Shown: positions 18,326-27,320, numbered from the stretch's first letter. The stretch is 64,000 bases of DNA from Geobacillus proteiniphilus (GCF_001908025.1 NZ_MQMG01000006.1:1-64000); one strand, 5' to 3'. Notes: generated by a model not told the origin, from the sequence alone. Made by a program: numbers and translations.

Positions 18326-21289
18326 ATGGAAGCGCAAATGGTGACGGTAACCATCAACGGGCGTGCCTACCGCGCCAAGCCCGGGATGACGATTTTGGAA
18401 GTCGTCAATGAACACGGTCTTCCGCATCCGCAAGTTTGTTATACGCCGGAGCTTGGCGCCATTCAGACATGCGACACGTGCATCGCTGAAGTCAACGGAA
18501 CGCTGCTTCGTGCCTGTGCGACGCCGGTTGAGGATGGCATGGTCGTCGAACTCGGCTCGCCGCGGGCAAAGGCAGCGCAAAAAGAAGCGATGGACCGCCT
18601 GTTGGAAAATCATCTATTGTACTGTACGGTGTGCGATAACAACAACGGCAACTGCAAGCTGCACAACACGGCGGAAATGATGCAAATTGAACATCAAACA
18701 TATCCGTACCGGCCGAAAGTCGACCCGTCCGAGGTGGACATGTCGCATCCGTTCTACCGCTACGACCCGAATCAATGCATCGCCTGCGGGCAATGCGTCG
18801 AGGCCTGCCAAAACTTGCAAGTGAACGAAACGCTTTCGATCGATTGGGAAGCGGAACGGCCGCGCGTCGTTTGGGACGGCGGGGTGCCGATCAACGAATC
18901 GTCGTGCGTCAGCTGCGGGCATTGCGTCACCGTCTGTCCGTGCAACGCGTTAATGGAAAAATCGATGCTTGGCGAAGCCGGCTTTCTGACTGGCTTGGAC
19001 AAACAAGTGCTCAACCCGATGATCGACTTTGTCAAGGAAGTCGAGCCAAACTATACGAGCATTTTCGCCATTTCTGAAATCGAGGCAGCCATGCGCGAAC
19101 AACGGATCAAAAAGACGAAAACGGTTTGCACGTTCTGCGGCGTCGGCTGTTCGTTTGAAGTGTGGACGAAAGGGCGGAAAATTTTAAAAATCCAGCCTGT
19201 ATCCGAAGCGCCGGTCAACGCCATTTCCACATGCGTCAAAGGAAAATTCGGCTGGGATTTCGTCAACAGCGAAGAGCGCCTAACGAAACCGCTCATTCGC
19301 AAAGGCGACGTGTTCGTCGAGTCGACATGGGAAGAAGCGCTCGACTTGGTCGCGGAAAAGCTCGGGGCGATCAAGCGGCAATACGGCGGCAACGCCATCG
19401 GTTTTATTTCATCGTCGAAAATTTCCAATGAAGAAAACTATTTAATGCAAAAGCTCGCACGGCAAGTATTTGAAACGAACAATGTCGACAACTGTTCGCG
19501 CTACTGCCAGTCGCCGGCGACCGATGGCCTGTTCCGCACGGTCGGCATGGGCGGCGATTCCGGCACGATTCATGACATCGCTTCAGCCGGCCTTGTCATC
19601 ATCATCGGCGCCAACCCGGCCGAGGGGCATCCGGTCATCGCCACCCGCGTCAAACGGGCGCATAAACTGTTTGGCCAAAAACTCATTGTCGCTGACTTGC
19701 GCCGAAATGAAATGGCCGAGCGGGCTGACCTGTTCATCCGCCCGAAACAAGGCACCGACCAAGTATGGCTGATGGCCGTGACAAAATACATCATCGACCA
19801 AGGCTGGCACGATGAGGCGTTCATTCGCGAGCGCGTCCATTTCTTTGAAGAGTTTAAGCAATTGCTGGAAAAATATACGCTTGATTATGCCGAACAAGTC
19901 ACTGGCGTCGCCAAAGCTGACCTCATCCGCATCGCCGAGATGATCCATGAAGCAGACGGCACGTGCGTCCTCTGGGGCATGGGTGTGACGCAAAACACGG
20001 GCGGCAGCGATACATCGGCGGCGATTTCCAACTTGCTTTTGGCAACCGGCAACTACGGGCGCCCAGGCGCCGGCGCGTTCCCGCTCCGCGGCCATAACAA
20101 CGTCCAAGGCGCCTGCGACATGGGTTCGCTTCCCGCTTGGCTGCCTGGCTACCAACATGTCACCGATGATGAGGCGCGAGCGAAGTTTGAAAAAGCGTAC
20201 GGCGTCCGCATCGATGCGAAACCAGGCCTTGACAACATCCAAATGCTCGAAGCGGCCGAGCGCGGCGAGCTGAAAGCGATGTATATCATCGGCGAAGATA
20301 TGGCGCTGGTCGACTGCAACGCCAACCATGTGCAAGAGACGTTGGCGAAGCTTGACTTTGTTGTCGTTCAAGACATTTTCTTGTCAAAAACGGCGCAATT
20401 TGCTGATGTCATCTTGCCAGCAGCGCCAAGTTTGGAAAAAGAAGGAACATTCACGAATACGGAGCGCCGCATCCAACGGTTTTACCAAGCGCTGGAGCCT
20501 CTTGGCGACTCCAAGCCAGACTGGTGGATCATTCAAGAAATCGCGAAGCGGCTTGGCGCCGATTGGAATTACGCCGGTCCGAAAGAAATCATGGATGAAA
20601 TCGCCAGCCTCGCTCCACTGTACTCACAAGCGCATTACGACCGGCTTGAGGGCTGGAACAGCCTTTGCTGGGGCAGCCACGACGGCGCCGATACGCCGCT
20701 GTTGTACAAAGAGCGGTTCAACTTCCCGGACGGCAAAGCCCGCTTTGCGTTAGCCGATTGGGTCGAACCGGTGCAATATCCGGAAGAGTACGATTTTCTC
20801 GTCAACAACGGCCGGCTGCTTGAGCATTTCCATGAAGGGAACTTGACGTACAAATCCAAAGGCATCGAGCATAAATTCCCAGAAGTGTTCGTCGAAGTAT
20901 CCCCTGAACTCGCCAAAGAGCGCGGCATTGAAGATGGGGCGCTCGTCCGGCTCATCTCGCCGTACGGCCGCGTCAAAGTGCGCGTGCTCGTCACCGATCG
21001 AGTCAGAGGCAATGAACTGTTCTTGCCGATGCACTCCACAGCCAATGAGAGCGCCATTAACATGCTGACCGGCCCGCAGACCGACCATCGCACGAACACG
21101 CCGGCTTACAAACAAGCCCGCGTGCGCATGGAAGTCATTGAACGATCCGGCAAGACGCCGCTGCCGCGCACAAATCCGCGCTTTAAAAAGCGGCATCCGC
21201 AAAACGGCGTCGAGGTGGAGCGGAAGTGGCGGCGAAGCGACTACGTGCCGCTCACCGAGGAAAACAAGGGGGTGACGATCGGTGGCTAA
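18326..21289 (+). CDS. fdhA: Formate dehydrogenase alpha subunit, NuoG-like N-terminus
   Basis: 987 residues. In order: a 2Fe-2S domain (CYTPELGAIQTCDTC, about 32-46), the His-Cys3 cluster segment (HLLYCTVCDNNNGNCKL), two 4Fe-4S motifs (CIACGQCVEACQ near 151 and CVSCGHCVTVCP near 190), the molybdopterin 4Fe-4S motif CTFCGVGC near 270, then the large bis-MGD domains. At the metal site it has NCSRYCQSPATDG, Cys where some enzymes carry selenocysteine. This is the B. subtilis YjgC type, oxidising formate with a soluble electron acceptor. GGGGGAG precedes ATG 18326. The gene overlaps the next by eight bases. Confidence 0.95.
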   Translation: MEAQMVTVTINGRAYRAKPGMTILEVVNEHGLPHPQVCYTPELGAIQTCDTCIAEVNGTLLRACATPVEDGMVVELGSPRAKAAQKEAMDRLLENHLLYCTVCDNNNGNCKLHNTAEMMQIEHQTYPYRPKVDPSEVDMSHPFYRYDPNQCIACGQCVEACQNLQVNETLSIDWEAERPRVVWDGGVPINESSCVSCGHCVTVCPCNALMEKSMLGEAGFLTGLDKQVLNPMIDFVKEVEPNYTSIFAISEIEAAMREQRIKKTKTVCTFCGVGCSFEVWTKGRKILKIQPVSEAPVNAISTCVKGKFGWDFVNSEERLTKPLIRKGDVFVESTWEEALDLVAEKLGAIKRQYGGNAIGFISSSKISNEENYLMQKLARQVFETNNVDNCSRYCQSPATDGLFRTVGMGGDSGTIHDIASAGLVIIIGANPAEGHPVIATRVKRAHKLFGQKLIVADLRRNEMAERADLFIRPKQGTDQVWLMAVTKYIIDQGWHDEAFIRERVHFFEEFKQLLEKYTLDYAEQVTGVAKADLIRIAEMIHEADGTCVLWGMGVTQNTGGSDTSAAISNLLLATGNYGRPGAGAFPLRGHNNVQGACDMGSLPAWLPGYQHVTDDEARAKFEKAYGVRIDAKPGLDNIQMLEAAERGELKAMYIIGEDMALVDCNANHVQETLAKLDFVVVQDIFLSKTAQFADVILPAAPSLEKEGTFTNTERRIQRFYQALEPLGDSKPDWWIIQEIAKRLGADWNYAGPKEIMDEIASLAPLYSQAHYDRLEGWNSLCWGSHDGADTPLLYKERFNFPDGKARFALADWVEPVQYPEEYDFLVNNGRLLEHFHEGNLTYKSKGIEHKFPEVFVEVSPELAKERGIEDGALVRLISPYGRVKVRVLVTDRVRGNELFLPMHSTANESAINMLTGPQTDHRTNTPAYKQARVRMEVIERSGKTPLPRTNPRFKKRHPQNGVEVERKWRRSDYVPLTEENKGVTIGG

Positions 21290-21770
21290 GCCGATTACCA
21301 CCATTCAAAAGCGCCAAATGACTGAGGAAGAAAAACGAGCTGAAGCGCTGGCCAAGCTAAAAGCCGCTGTCGGCGACAGTGAAGAGGCGGTCCGCGAGCT
21401 CTTGGAGTTCATCGAGCAGCTCCATGAAAGCGGCCTGCTCGAAGCGGCCAACGCCTTGTTAAAAGCGCGGGAAGACGTGGCGAAAATCGTCGTCGGCCAG
21501 CTCAACCAAAAACCGGTGACAACAATGATCAACCACGCATTCGCCATAGCTGGCCTTGCTGCTTCACTTGATCCGGAGAAAACGGCGAAACTGCTTGAGC
21601 ACATCGCCGCCGGCGCGCTGGAGGCGTACGAACAAAACTCCGCCGAAACAAAAAAAATCGGGTTGTTTGATTTGCTTAAAGCGCTCAATGACCCGGACAT
21701 CAACCGCGCGATCCGCTTTTTCCTGTCCGCTCTCAAAGCGATCGGCAAACGGCTCAGAAATGACGGCTAA
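21282..21770 (+). CDS. DUF1641 protein (YjgD-like)
   Basis: 162 residues, GTG start at 21282 inside the end of fdhA (GTGGCTAA overlap). Charged helical N-terminus, then a DUF1641 domain with NHAFAIAGLAASLDPEKTAKLLEHIAAGALEAYE (quoted in part: NHAFAIAGLAASLDPEK). It almost always follows this type of formate dehydrogenase gene (yjgC-yjgD in B. subtilis), so it is a likely accessory or small subunit. Its molecular function is not known. Confidence 0.88.
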   Translation: MAKPITTIQKRQMTEEEKRAEALAKLKAAVGDSEEAVRELLEFIEQLHESGLLEAANALLKAREDVAKIVVGQLNQKPVTTMINHAFAIAGLAASLDPEKTAKLLEHIAAGALEAYEQNSAETKKIGLFDLLKALNDPDINRAIRFFLSALKAIGKRLRNDG

Positions 21771-21837
21771 TCGATCGGCTGGCAGAGAAAAGGACGGTTG
21801 ACCAATGAGCCGCCGAAAGGACGGACGGCGAACCGAT

Positions 21838-21910
21838 CTTCCAGCAGAATTGAATGTTCCCCCACTTACACCTATATAAGCGTTGAAGTGGGGAGCTTCT
21901 CCGTTCGAGA
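21838..21910. repeat. Orphan IS200/IS605-type terminal hairpin
   Basis: TTCCCCCACTTACACC (21853 on) and GTTGAAGTGGGGAGCTTC form a stem of eight pairs (CCCCACTT/AAGTGGGG) with a loop containing CTATATAAGC. The same layout, decayed, is found beside the tnpB remnant at 7965-8008. No tnpA or tnpB gene is near. It may be a solo end left by excision, a small non-autonomous element, or the scaffold part of a TnpB guide RNA. Which strand would be the RNA is not clear. Confidence 0.5.
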
Positions 21911-21918
21911 TGATCAAC

Positions 21919-21948
21919 GAAGCGTCCCGCCTCATGCGGGGCGCTTTT
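21919..21948 (+). terminator. Terminator after the fdhA-DUF1641 operon
   Basis: AGCGTCCCGC (21921-21930) pairs with GCGGGGCGCT (21936-21945), followed by TTTT. The insertion-derived hairpin lies between the operon and this terminator. Confidence 0.8.
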
Positions 21949-22284
21949 CGTTGTTTGGCTGAAGCGCTTCCCTTTTCGTCTGACGAATGGCTTTCTTCCT
22001 GTTTCCTTTTCTCACTCCACTGTCTATCAATCGTTTCCTTTTTTGAAACTTTGTGAAATTGGTCGTTCCGCCTCTCGCCAACGATTGTCACCGTATGATA
22101 CACTAGCCATAACCTTGTTTGTCTCTCGCCTCCTTTCGGCCAATGCCTCAAACGGTTATTGGCTGAACACAAGGTGGGGCATACTAATAGTTGCATGAAA
22201 AAGAAAGATGTGCTCCGGCCGAGAGACAACAGACAGTTTCCATCCGAACATGCAACGATGCTGCAAGAAGGAGGCGCCTTCACG
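21949..22284. other. Intergenic stretch before yfhP
   Basis: No gene is supported here. An open frame on the plus strand runs into yfhP from 22159, but the yfhP ribosome site lies at about 22269-22275. Direct repeats of GATGATCAACG-like and TTTCGTC-like words are too short to mean anything. A promoter for yfhP is expected; none stands out. Confidence 0.4.
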
Positions 22285-23268
22285 TTGGATACAGGCACAC
22301 ATGTTTTGATGGGGGTGGCGCTCGGCAGTCTTGCTTCACTTGACCCTGCGATCGCCCACGATCCGCTCTTATCCCACGCCGTGTTGATCGGCGCGCTCGC
22401 TGGCTCGCAAGCGCCGGATATCGATACGATTTTCAAATTGCGCAACAACGCCAAATATATTCGCAACCATCGCGGCATCACCCATTCGATTCCCGCCGTC
22501 GTTCTTTGGCCGCTGCTCATCGTCAGCGTGATGGCCGCCATCTATCCGAAAACGGATTGGCTTCGCGTTTGGCTTTGGACGTTTGTTGCCGTCGCCTTGC
22601 ACGTGTTTGTTGACATTTTTAACTCTTACGGAACCCAGGCGTTGCGCCCGTTTACAAAAAAATGGATCGCCCTTGGCGTGATTCATACGTTTGATCCGGT
22701 CATTTTTGGGCTTCATTTGGTTGGCGTCGGCGGCTTGTTTCTCGGCGCCCATCCAGGTTATACGTTTCTTGTCGTCTACGTGCTTATCGCTGCGTATTAT
22801 GGGCTTCGCTTCCGCCAGCAGGCCAACATCAAACGGCTCGTGCGCGCCTCGATCGCCGGGGTGACCGAGATCATCACCGTACCGACATGGCGGCCGCGCG
22901 AATGGCATTTAGCCATTTCAACCTGCGACGAATTTTACGTCGCCCGCGTCAAACGCGGCGAGCTCATCATCCTTGACCGCTTCCAAAAGCGTGCGCTTCC
23001 CGACCATCCGGTGATGAACGCCGCCAAACGCGACGAAAATATCGCCGCTTTCTTATCTTTTTCCCCGGTTTACCGTTGGGAAATGAACGAATACGATGAT
23101 TACTACGAAGTGCGCTTTACTGATTTACGCTATCGAAGCAAAGGGTATTACCCGTTTGTCGCTGTCGTCCAGCTCGACCGCGATCTCAATATTGTCAGCT
23201 CATACACCGGCTGGATTTTCAGCGAAGGCAAACTGCGCAAAAAGCTCGAACTTGCTCCAAACGGCTGA
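22285..23268 (+). CDS. yfhP: YfhP family membrane-bound metal-dependent hydrolase
   Basis: 327 residues from TTG 22285, ten bases after AAGGAGG. The length equals that of B. subtilis YfhP, and the sequence from there ([13 protein letters not shown]) is where the family starts. It is a DUF457/YdjM-like protein with His/Asp metal motifs ([32 protein letters not shown]) alternating with four to five membrane segments. A soluble C-terminal domain of about 130 residues follows. In B. subtilis YfhP has been tied to regulation of yfhQ/fabL-region genes; the enzymatic substrate is unknown. Confidence 0.88.
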   Translation: MDTGTHVLMGVALGSLASLDPAIAHDPLLSHAVLIGALAGSQAPDIDTIFKLRNNAKYIRNHRGITHSIPAVVLWPLLIVSVMAAIYPKTDWLRVWLWTFVAVALHVFVDIFNSYGTQALRPFTKKWIALGVIHTFDPVIFGLHLVGVGGLFLGAHPGYTFLVVYVLIAAYYGLRFRQQANIKRLVRASIAGVTEIITVPTWRPREWHLAISTCDEFYVARVKRGELIILDRFQKRALPDHPVMNAAKRDENIAAFLSFSPVYRWEMNEYDDYYEVRFTDLRYRSKGYYPFVAVVQLDRDLNIVSSYTGWIFSEGKLRKKLELAPNG

Positions 23269-23293
23269 TGGGCTCCGCCCCAATCATTGCCAC

Positions 23294-23322
23294 ACATAAG
23301 CGCTACAGGGTGTCCCATAATA
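23294..23322 (+). promoter_or_regulatory. Sigma-G-like promoter of sspK
   Basis: ACATA (23294-23298), 17-base spacer, CATAATA (23316-23322, fits CATnnTA). Predicts forespore transcription. Confidence 0.55.
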
Positions 23323-23375
23323 AAAATACGTGTTGGCCATCCAACACGAGCACGCCGTTAAGGAGGGAATGTGCC

Positions 23376-23537
23376 GTGCGGAACAAAGCGCACAACTTCC
23401 CGAACCAAAACAACAACAAGTTCGAAGGCGAACCGCGCGCCAAGGCCGAGTACGCCTCGAAGCGGGCCGACGGCACGACCAACACCCACCCGCAAGAACG
23501 GATGCGCGCCTCCGGCGAACGAAGCGATTTCTTTTAA
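23376..23537 (+). CDS. sspK: Small acid-soluble spore protein K
   Basis: 53 residues, GTG start 23376, eight bases after AGGAGGG. The signature [19 protein letters not shown] and [16 protein letters not shown] closely follows B. subtilis SspK. A minor SASP made in the forespore. It is followed at 68 bases by a second small gene, probably in the same transcript. Confidence 0.92.
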   Translation: MRNKAHNFPNQNNNKFEGEPRAKAEYASKRADGTTNTHPQERMRASGERSDFF

Positions 23538-23604
23538 CATGAAGGGGGAGCACGGCATCGTTCGCCGCACTCCCCCGGCACATTCCGCAGCGAGGTGAAC
23601 AATC

Positions 23605-23766
23605 ATGGGTCACCATCGGCGCAAAAAATTTTATGACAACTTTTACTCCAATCCGTTCGGGCAGCCGTGGGCCAATCCAAAACACGCCCACTCGCAAGTA
23701 AACGGCGAAACGCAACAAACGCTTGACCTCATCATTTTAGAGCGGCAGACGCGCAAGCAGTCGTAG
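23605..23766 (+). CDS. YpzG-like small protein
   Basis: 53 residues from ATG 23605 after GAGGTG. Sequence features: basic N-terminus HHRRKKFYDNFYSNPF, then PWANPKHAHSQVNGETQQT, and a tail LERQTRKQS. The PWANPK...SQVNG pattern recalls the YpzG family of Bacillales small, spore-related proteins; this is from memory. Placed between sspK and a terminator, so spore-stage expression is likely. Confidence 0.65.
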   Translation: MGHHRRKKFYDNFYSNPFGQPWANPKHAHSQVNGETQQTLDLIILERQTRKQS

Positions 23767-23772
23767 CGAAAC

Positions 23773-23802
23773 AACCTAGGGAGACACCCTCCCTAGGTTT
23801 TT
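23773..23802 (+). terminator. Terminator of the sspK transcript
   Basis: AACCTAGGGAG pairs with CTCCCTAGGTT around a five-base loop and is followed by TTTTT. Confidence 0.88.
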
Positions 23803-23841
23803 AGGCTCTCTTTCCGTCCGACTGTGAACTTGTCCCGCCCA

Positions 23842-24183
23842 TCATGATTGAGGCAAATTCGGTTTACGAAGTAGTGAAATCGGCAGCGCCTCCTCCTCAC
23901 CATTTCCTTTCAGCCGCCATCCCCAGGCGAACACTCCTTTTAAATAGCGGACTTTGAAATATTCCCCAGGCGCCCCTTCAATTTCATAAATCTCCCCAGG
24001 ATGAAAATCAGCTGGATTAAGCATATACGCCTTCGCCATGGCGATTTTCCGCTCGTAGACGGCGTATTCGTTCACCATCCCCATCTGCTCCGCCTTGCGT
24101 GCCTTTTCCGTCAACATGGCGATTTCTTGTTGCAGTTCTTCTTTCGTCATTTCGCTGTACCGTTTTTGTTCTCCTTTGATCAT
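23842..24183 (-). CDS. yfhH: YfhH family protein (DUF1811)
   Basis: 113 residues from ATG 24183, eight bases after AGGAGG (a TTG two codons upstream is in frame but less well placed). N-terminal helical hairpin EMTKEELQQEIAMLTEKAR, then a small SH3-like beta part around GEYFKVRYLKGVFAWGWRL. The family sits next to recX in Bacillales. In some spore formers it is annotated as a transcriptional regulator, but its role is unproven. Confidence 0.87.
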   Translation of the reverse strand: MIKGEQKRYSEMTKEELQQEIAMLTEKARKAEQMGMVNEYAVYERKIAMAKAYMLNPADFHPGEIYEIEGAPGEYFKVRYLKGVFAWGWRLKGNGEEEALPISLLRKPNLPQS

Positions 24184-24352
24184 AGGCAAGCCTCCTTTTT
24201 GAGCATTCCGGATGGATCGTTTTCATCCACATGGAACTCGGCAAAAGGTTCAGAACATCTCTTGATTTATGGAACTGGAACGATTTTGTGATCAACATTC
24301 AACGACAAAACTGATAATATCCCCTAATTTTTTCAAATCCTTTCATTCGAGA

Positions 24353-25162
24353 TCACTCGTCATTACCGTGCATGCGCAGCCATTCATTGATCAAGTCAAG
24401 TGCGAATCCTTTTCGGTACAGGGCTTGGCGCATCTTTTGCTCATAAAGCGGCCGCGGGTGGTGCGCATAACGGCGGTGCGCTTTCTCCGCCTGAACACTG
24501 AGCGCCTCCCGTTCTTCTTGTTCAGTATGAGCGCCGCCATCCGCCAAAACGGCGGCAATCACCTCATGCGGAAACCCTTTGCGCATCAGCTGCTGCCGCA
24601 CCCGTTCCAAAAACGCGCGAGCCGATTCAGCCCGGCGCTGTTTTTTCGCTTTTTCGTAAAGCGAGCGGGCGATGGCCATCTGTTCATCCAACGTATACTC
24701 CGCCAAACTCTGCTCGATCAAGCAGCCCAAAACACCGAGCCGTTCCAGTTCGGCGCGGATGAGAAGCGGCCCTTTCGCCGCCGTCTTTTTTTGCGTGCGT
24801 ACGTAAGCGGCGGCAAACGCCTCGTCATCGACATACCGCTCGGCGCGAAGTTTTTTGAGCACTTCATCAATCACCGAATCCGGAGCGCCTTTTTTTCGCA
24901 AGTGTGCGGCGACCTCATGCTCCGAACGCATCCGGCGCGCCAAAAAGTAAAGCGCCTGTTGATACGCCTTTTTCACCTCATCGGCATACACAATATGTTG
25001 AAGCAGGTCGTCGCTGATCTCCATCCCTTTTTTCAAGCGGAATTGAAGCAATACATCTTGATCAACTGTCAATCTCAACGACGGTGCGCCGTCACGGTGC
25101 ACGACAATCCAAAATCGTTCAGCATTTTGTTCGGTTACGACAATGTCGGCAATCGTTCCCAT
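24353..25162 (-). CDS. recX: RecA inhibitor RecX
   Basis: 269 residues, the long Firmicute form with an N-terminal extension of about 100 residues before three tandem three-helix repeats. Signatures: ALYFLARRMRSEHEVAAHLRKKG-type repeat 1 (quoted in part: ARRMRSEHEVAAHLRKK), RYVDDEAFAAAYVRTQKK repeat 2, and later RRYAHHPRPLYEQKMRQAL. RecX binds in the groove of RecA filaments and limits recombination. Divergent from yfhF, as in B. subtilis. Confidence 0.93.
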   Translation of the reverse strand: MGTIADIVVTEQNAERFWIVVHRDGAPSLRLTVDQDVLLQFRLKKGMEISDDLLQHIVYADEVKKAYQQALYFLARRMRSEHEVAAHLRKKGAPDSVIDEVLKKLRAERYVDDEAFAAAYVRTQKKTAAKGPLLIRAELERLGVLGCLIEQSLAEYTLDEQMAIARSLYEKAKKQRRAESARAFLERVRQQLMRKGFPHEVIAAVLADGGAHTEQEEREALSVQAEKAHRRYAHHPRPLYEQKMRQALYRKGFALDLINEWLRMHGNDE

Positions 25163-25255
25163 TGTTTGTCCCCCTTATCTTTTATCGTATCATAAGCAGG
25201 AACTTCTGACACCAAAAGCGAAGTCATAAAATAAACCAATGGAAGGGGAATCAAG

Positions 25256-26173
25256 ATGCGTATCGCCATCAACGGCGGCACTGGGCTGATCGGCCAGGCG
25301 CTCGCCCGCCATTTTTCCAAGCAAGGACATGAGATTTACATTTTCACCCGCTCTCCCAAACCTTCCGAAGGCAACATTCATTACCTTTCCTTCGACGACC
25401 ACCGAAAGCCTGAAGCTGTCGATGTCGCCATTAATTTAGCCGGGGAGTCGCTCAACCGAAAACGTTGGACATCGAAGCAAAAAGAGATCATCCTTGGCAG
25501 CCGTCTTCGCGCCACCGAAGCGATGGGCCGCTACATCGATTCACTGTCCCGTCCCCCGTCGTTGTTTATCAACGCCAGCGCCATCGGCATTTACGGCACT
25601 TCGGACTCCGCAACATTTACCGAGCAAACGACCGATTACGGCGGGGACTTTCTCGCCCAGACCGTCCAAGCATGGGAAGCGTCGGTCCGTCCGATCGAGC
25701 AGCTTGGCGTCCGCACCGTCTACGCTCGCTTTGGCGTCGTGTTTGCCCGACATGGCGGCGCGTTGCCGATGATGATCAAGCCGTATCGGTTGTTTGTCGG
25801 CGGCCCAATCGGCAGCGGGCGGCAATGGCTGTCGTGGATTCATCTTGAGGACGTCGTGCGCGCGGTCTCGTACATCATCGAACACGAGGAGTTGTCCGGC
25901 CCCATCAATTTCACCGCGCCCCATCCAGTGCAAATGGACGAGTTCGGCCGCACGGTCTCCCGCCTTCTTCGCCGCCCGCATTGGCTTCCGGTTCCCGTTT
26001 GGGCGCTTCGCCTTCTCCTTGGCGAAATGAGCATGCTCGTCACCGAAGGGCAGCACGTCATTCCAGAGAAGCTATTGCAAGCCGGCTTCCGCTTTTCGTT
26101 TCCAACGTTGGAAGGCTGTCTCACCGATTTGCTTTTGCCCCATGACCGACAAAAAATATCCAAAAAAAATTAA
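25256..26173 (+). CDS. yfhF: NAD-dependent epimerase-like protein YfhF (TIGR01777)
   Basis: 305 residues, extended SDR fold. [14 protein letters not shown] at residues 6-19 is the cofactor loop; [11 protein letters not shown] and [12 protein letters not shown] are family signatures of TIGR01777, the SulA-like/YfcH group. The C-terminal DUF1731 part ends with [19 protein letters not shown]. Substrate unknown. ATG 25256 follows AAGGGG; divergent from recX. Confidence 0.9.
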   Translation: MRIAINGGTGLIGQALARHFSKQGHEIYIFTRSPKPSEGNIHYLSFDDHRKPEAVDVAINLAGESLNRKRWTSKQKEIILGSRLRATEAMGRYIDSLSRPPSLFINASAIGIYGTSDSATFTEQTTDYGGDFLAQTVQAWEASVRPIEQLGVRTVYARFGVVFARHGGALPMMIKPYRLFVGGPIGSGRQWLSWIHLEDVVRAVSYIIEHEELSGPINFTAPHPVQMDEFGRTVSRLLRRPHWLPVPVWALRLLLGEMSMLVTEGQHVIPEKLLQAGFRFSFPTLEGCLTDLLLPHDRQKISKKN

Positions 26174-26207
26174 CAAAAAAACAATTCCCTTTTTGCCTCC
26201 GATCGTG

Positions 26208-26213
26208 TATGAT
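26208..26213 (+). promoter_or_regulatory. Possible promoter of the omega-RNA-like leader
   Basis: TATGAT with a poor -35 (TTCCCT) 17 bases upstream. It would start a transcript near 26220, covering the structured element and the GNAT gene. Confidence 0.4.
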
Positions 26214-26239
26214 AAAGGAGACCTTAGGCTAGTTGTCGT

Positions 26240-26402
26240 CATAATCGCATACGGACAGGAACAAGGGGAAGGCAAATGGTGCGCCACCAGCGCTCGCGCT
26301 GGTCCTAGTGGGTTCGATTCCCACCCCGAAATTTTTTTAATGAAGTTTTAATAAAAAAATTTCGAGGGTGGGTTCCCGCTGGGAGGCTGCCCTCGGCATC
26401 CA
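26240..26402 (+). ncRNA. HEARO/IscB omega-RNA-like structured RNA, no nuclease gene
   Basis: Strongly folded: CACCAGCG-CTCG-CGCTGGT (26285-26303), then GTGGG-TTCGATT-CCCAC (26308-26324), a perfect 12-bp stem GAAATTTTTTTA/TAAAAAAATTTC (328-339 with 352-363), and CGAGGG/CCCTCG (363-368 with 390-395) enclosing GTGGGTTCCCGCTGGGAGGC. The order and the words TAGTGGGTTCGATTCCCACC and GGGTTCCCGC...GGGAGGC are what I recall of the HEARO RNA, the guide RNA of IscB nucleases. In IscB loci the nuclease gene follows directly; here a GNAT gene does. It could instead be a cis-acting leader of that gene. The T-arm-like hairpin is not part of a tRNA. Confidence 0.6.
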
Positions 26403-26417
26403 AAGGAGGGATTGGCC

Positions 26418-26972
26418 ATGTTGAAAAAACGCGAGCTGCAAGACTGCCATGCGCTGTACGAGCTGATGGTGCATCCGGACGTCTTCCCTTTCGTGCGCCA
26501 AAAAGCCAGCTCGTACGAAGAGTTTTTATTCATGACAAAACAGCTCATGGAGGCGGAAGAACGTGGCGAATTGATTTCGCGCACGATTTTGGACGAATGG
26601 GGAAACCCGATCGGCACAATCAGCCTCTTTGATATCCAAGATGGCGCCGGCTTTTTAGGCACGTGGCTCGGCAAGCCGTATCACGGGCTCGGTTACAATC
26701 GGCGCGCCAAAGAAGCGTTTTTCCATGAGCTGTTTTATGAGCTGTCGATCGAAACAGTGTTTTTGCGCATTCGCAAAGTCAACGTCCGCTCGATCAAAGC
26801 GGCGGAAAAACTGCCGTACGTCACGCCGGCCAATGAAACGCGGCGGGCGTTGCTCGAGCAAATCGGCGCGGATGTATACAATTTGTACGAAATTACAAAA
26901 GACAACTACACGCTCTATACAATGCGCCATCCCTCCTTTGCCCACAATGAAGAACAGCGCAAAGAGGCATAA
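26418..26972 (+). CDS. GNAT family N-acetyltransferase
   Basis: 184 residues from ATG 26418, nine bases after AAAGGAGG. RimJ/RimL-like acetyltransferase fold: RELQDCHALYELMVHPDVF at the N-terminus and the acetyl-CoA loop near WLGKPYHGLGYNRRAKEAFF. The end is TKDNYTLYTMRHPSF. The substrate is unknown. The gene begins 16 bases after the omega-RNA-like element, the place an iscB gene would take, and has its own terminator. Confidence 0.85.
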   Translation: MLKKRELQDCHALYELMVHPDVFPFVRQKASSYEEFLFMTKQLMEAEERGELISRTILDEWGNPIGTISLFDIQDGAGFLGTWLGKPYHGLGYNRRAKEAFFHELFYELSIETVFLRIRKVNVRSIKAAEKLPYVTPANETRRALLEQIGADVYNLYEITKDNYTLYTMRHPSFAHNEEQRKEA

Positions 26973-26996
26973 GCCGCGGGAGAGCGCATCTGATGC

Positions 26997-27031
26997 AAAA
27001 AGAGGCTGTCCAAACGGACATCCTCTTTTTT
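26997..27031 (+). terminator. Terminator of the GNAT gene
   Basis: AAAAAGAGG and CCTCTTTTTT form the outer stem with TGTCC/GGACA within. Confidence 0.85.
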
Positions 27032-27102
27032 ACGCATAAAAACGGCTGATTTCGCGCAAAATGGAACTAAAGGAATATTGATGCAAAGCGAGGGAACAAG
27101 CG

Positions 27103-27231
27103 ATGGCGGAAAAACGAAAACGCGAAAAAGCGAAGCATACGCTGACAAGCGCCCAAGAAGTAAGCTATGCCCGCGATTTTAAAATGGCGGACCAAGCGGG
27201 CGGCTATACGGCCAAAAAAGCGCGTCATTAG
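27103..27231 (+). CDS. yfhE: YfhE family small protein
   Basis: 42 residues from ATG 27103; too short for many gene callers. Sequence EKRKREKAKHTLTSAQEVSY followed by ARDFKMADQAGGYTAKKARH follows the YfhE family of Bacillales (36-45 residues). Very basic, no Cys. Position beside yfhD agrees with B. subtilis yfhD-yfhE. Function unknown. Confidence 0.82.
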   Translation: MAEKRKREKAKHTLTSAQEVSYARDFKMADQAGGYTAKKARH

Positions 27232-27320
27232 AAACGATTGCTATTTATACGCTGGCGCCGTCCATGCCATCCTAATGAATGAATCGTACGATTCACACTT
27301 TTGGATAGGGGGCATGGATG

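Noticed and set aside
19583-20371. 262-codon open frame opposite fdhA
   Set aside because: It lies wholly on the reverse of a well supported gene, shows no family features, and long antisense frames are common in GC-rich coding DNA.
21564-22541. 325-codon frame on the minus strand across DUF1641, the spacer and yfhP
   Set aside because: It covers two real genes and a terminator in antisense, with low-complexity sequence and no ribosome site.
24269-25195. 308-codon frame on the plus strand opposite recX
   Set aside because: Antisense shadow; Phe/His/Arg-rich composition typical of reversed Geobacillus codons.
26308-26324. T-arm-like hairpin GTGGGTTCGATTCCCAC, as in a tRNA or tmRNA 3' end
   Set aside because: There is no acceptor stem, anticodon arm or D arm in the right places, and the following 12-bp A/T stem does not fit a tRNA. 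It fits the omega-RNA-like fold better.
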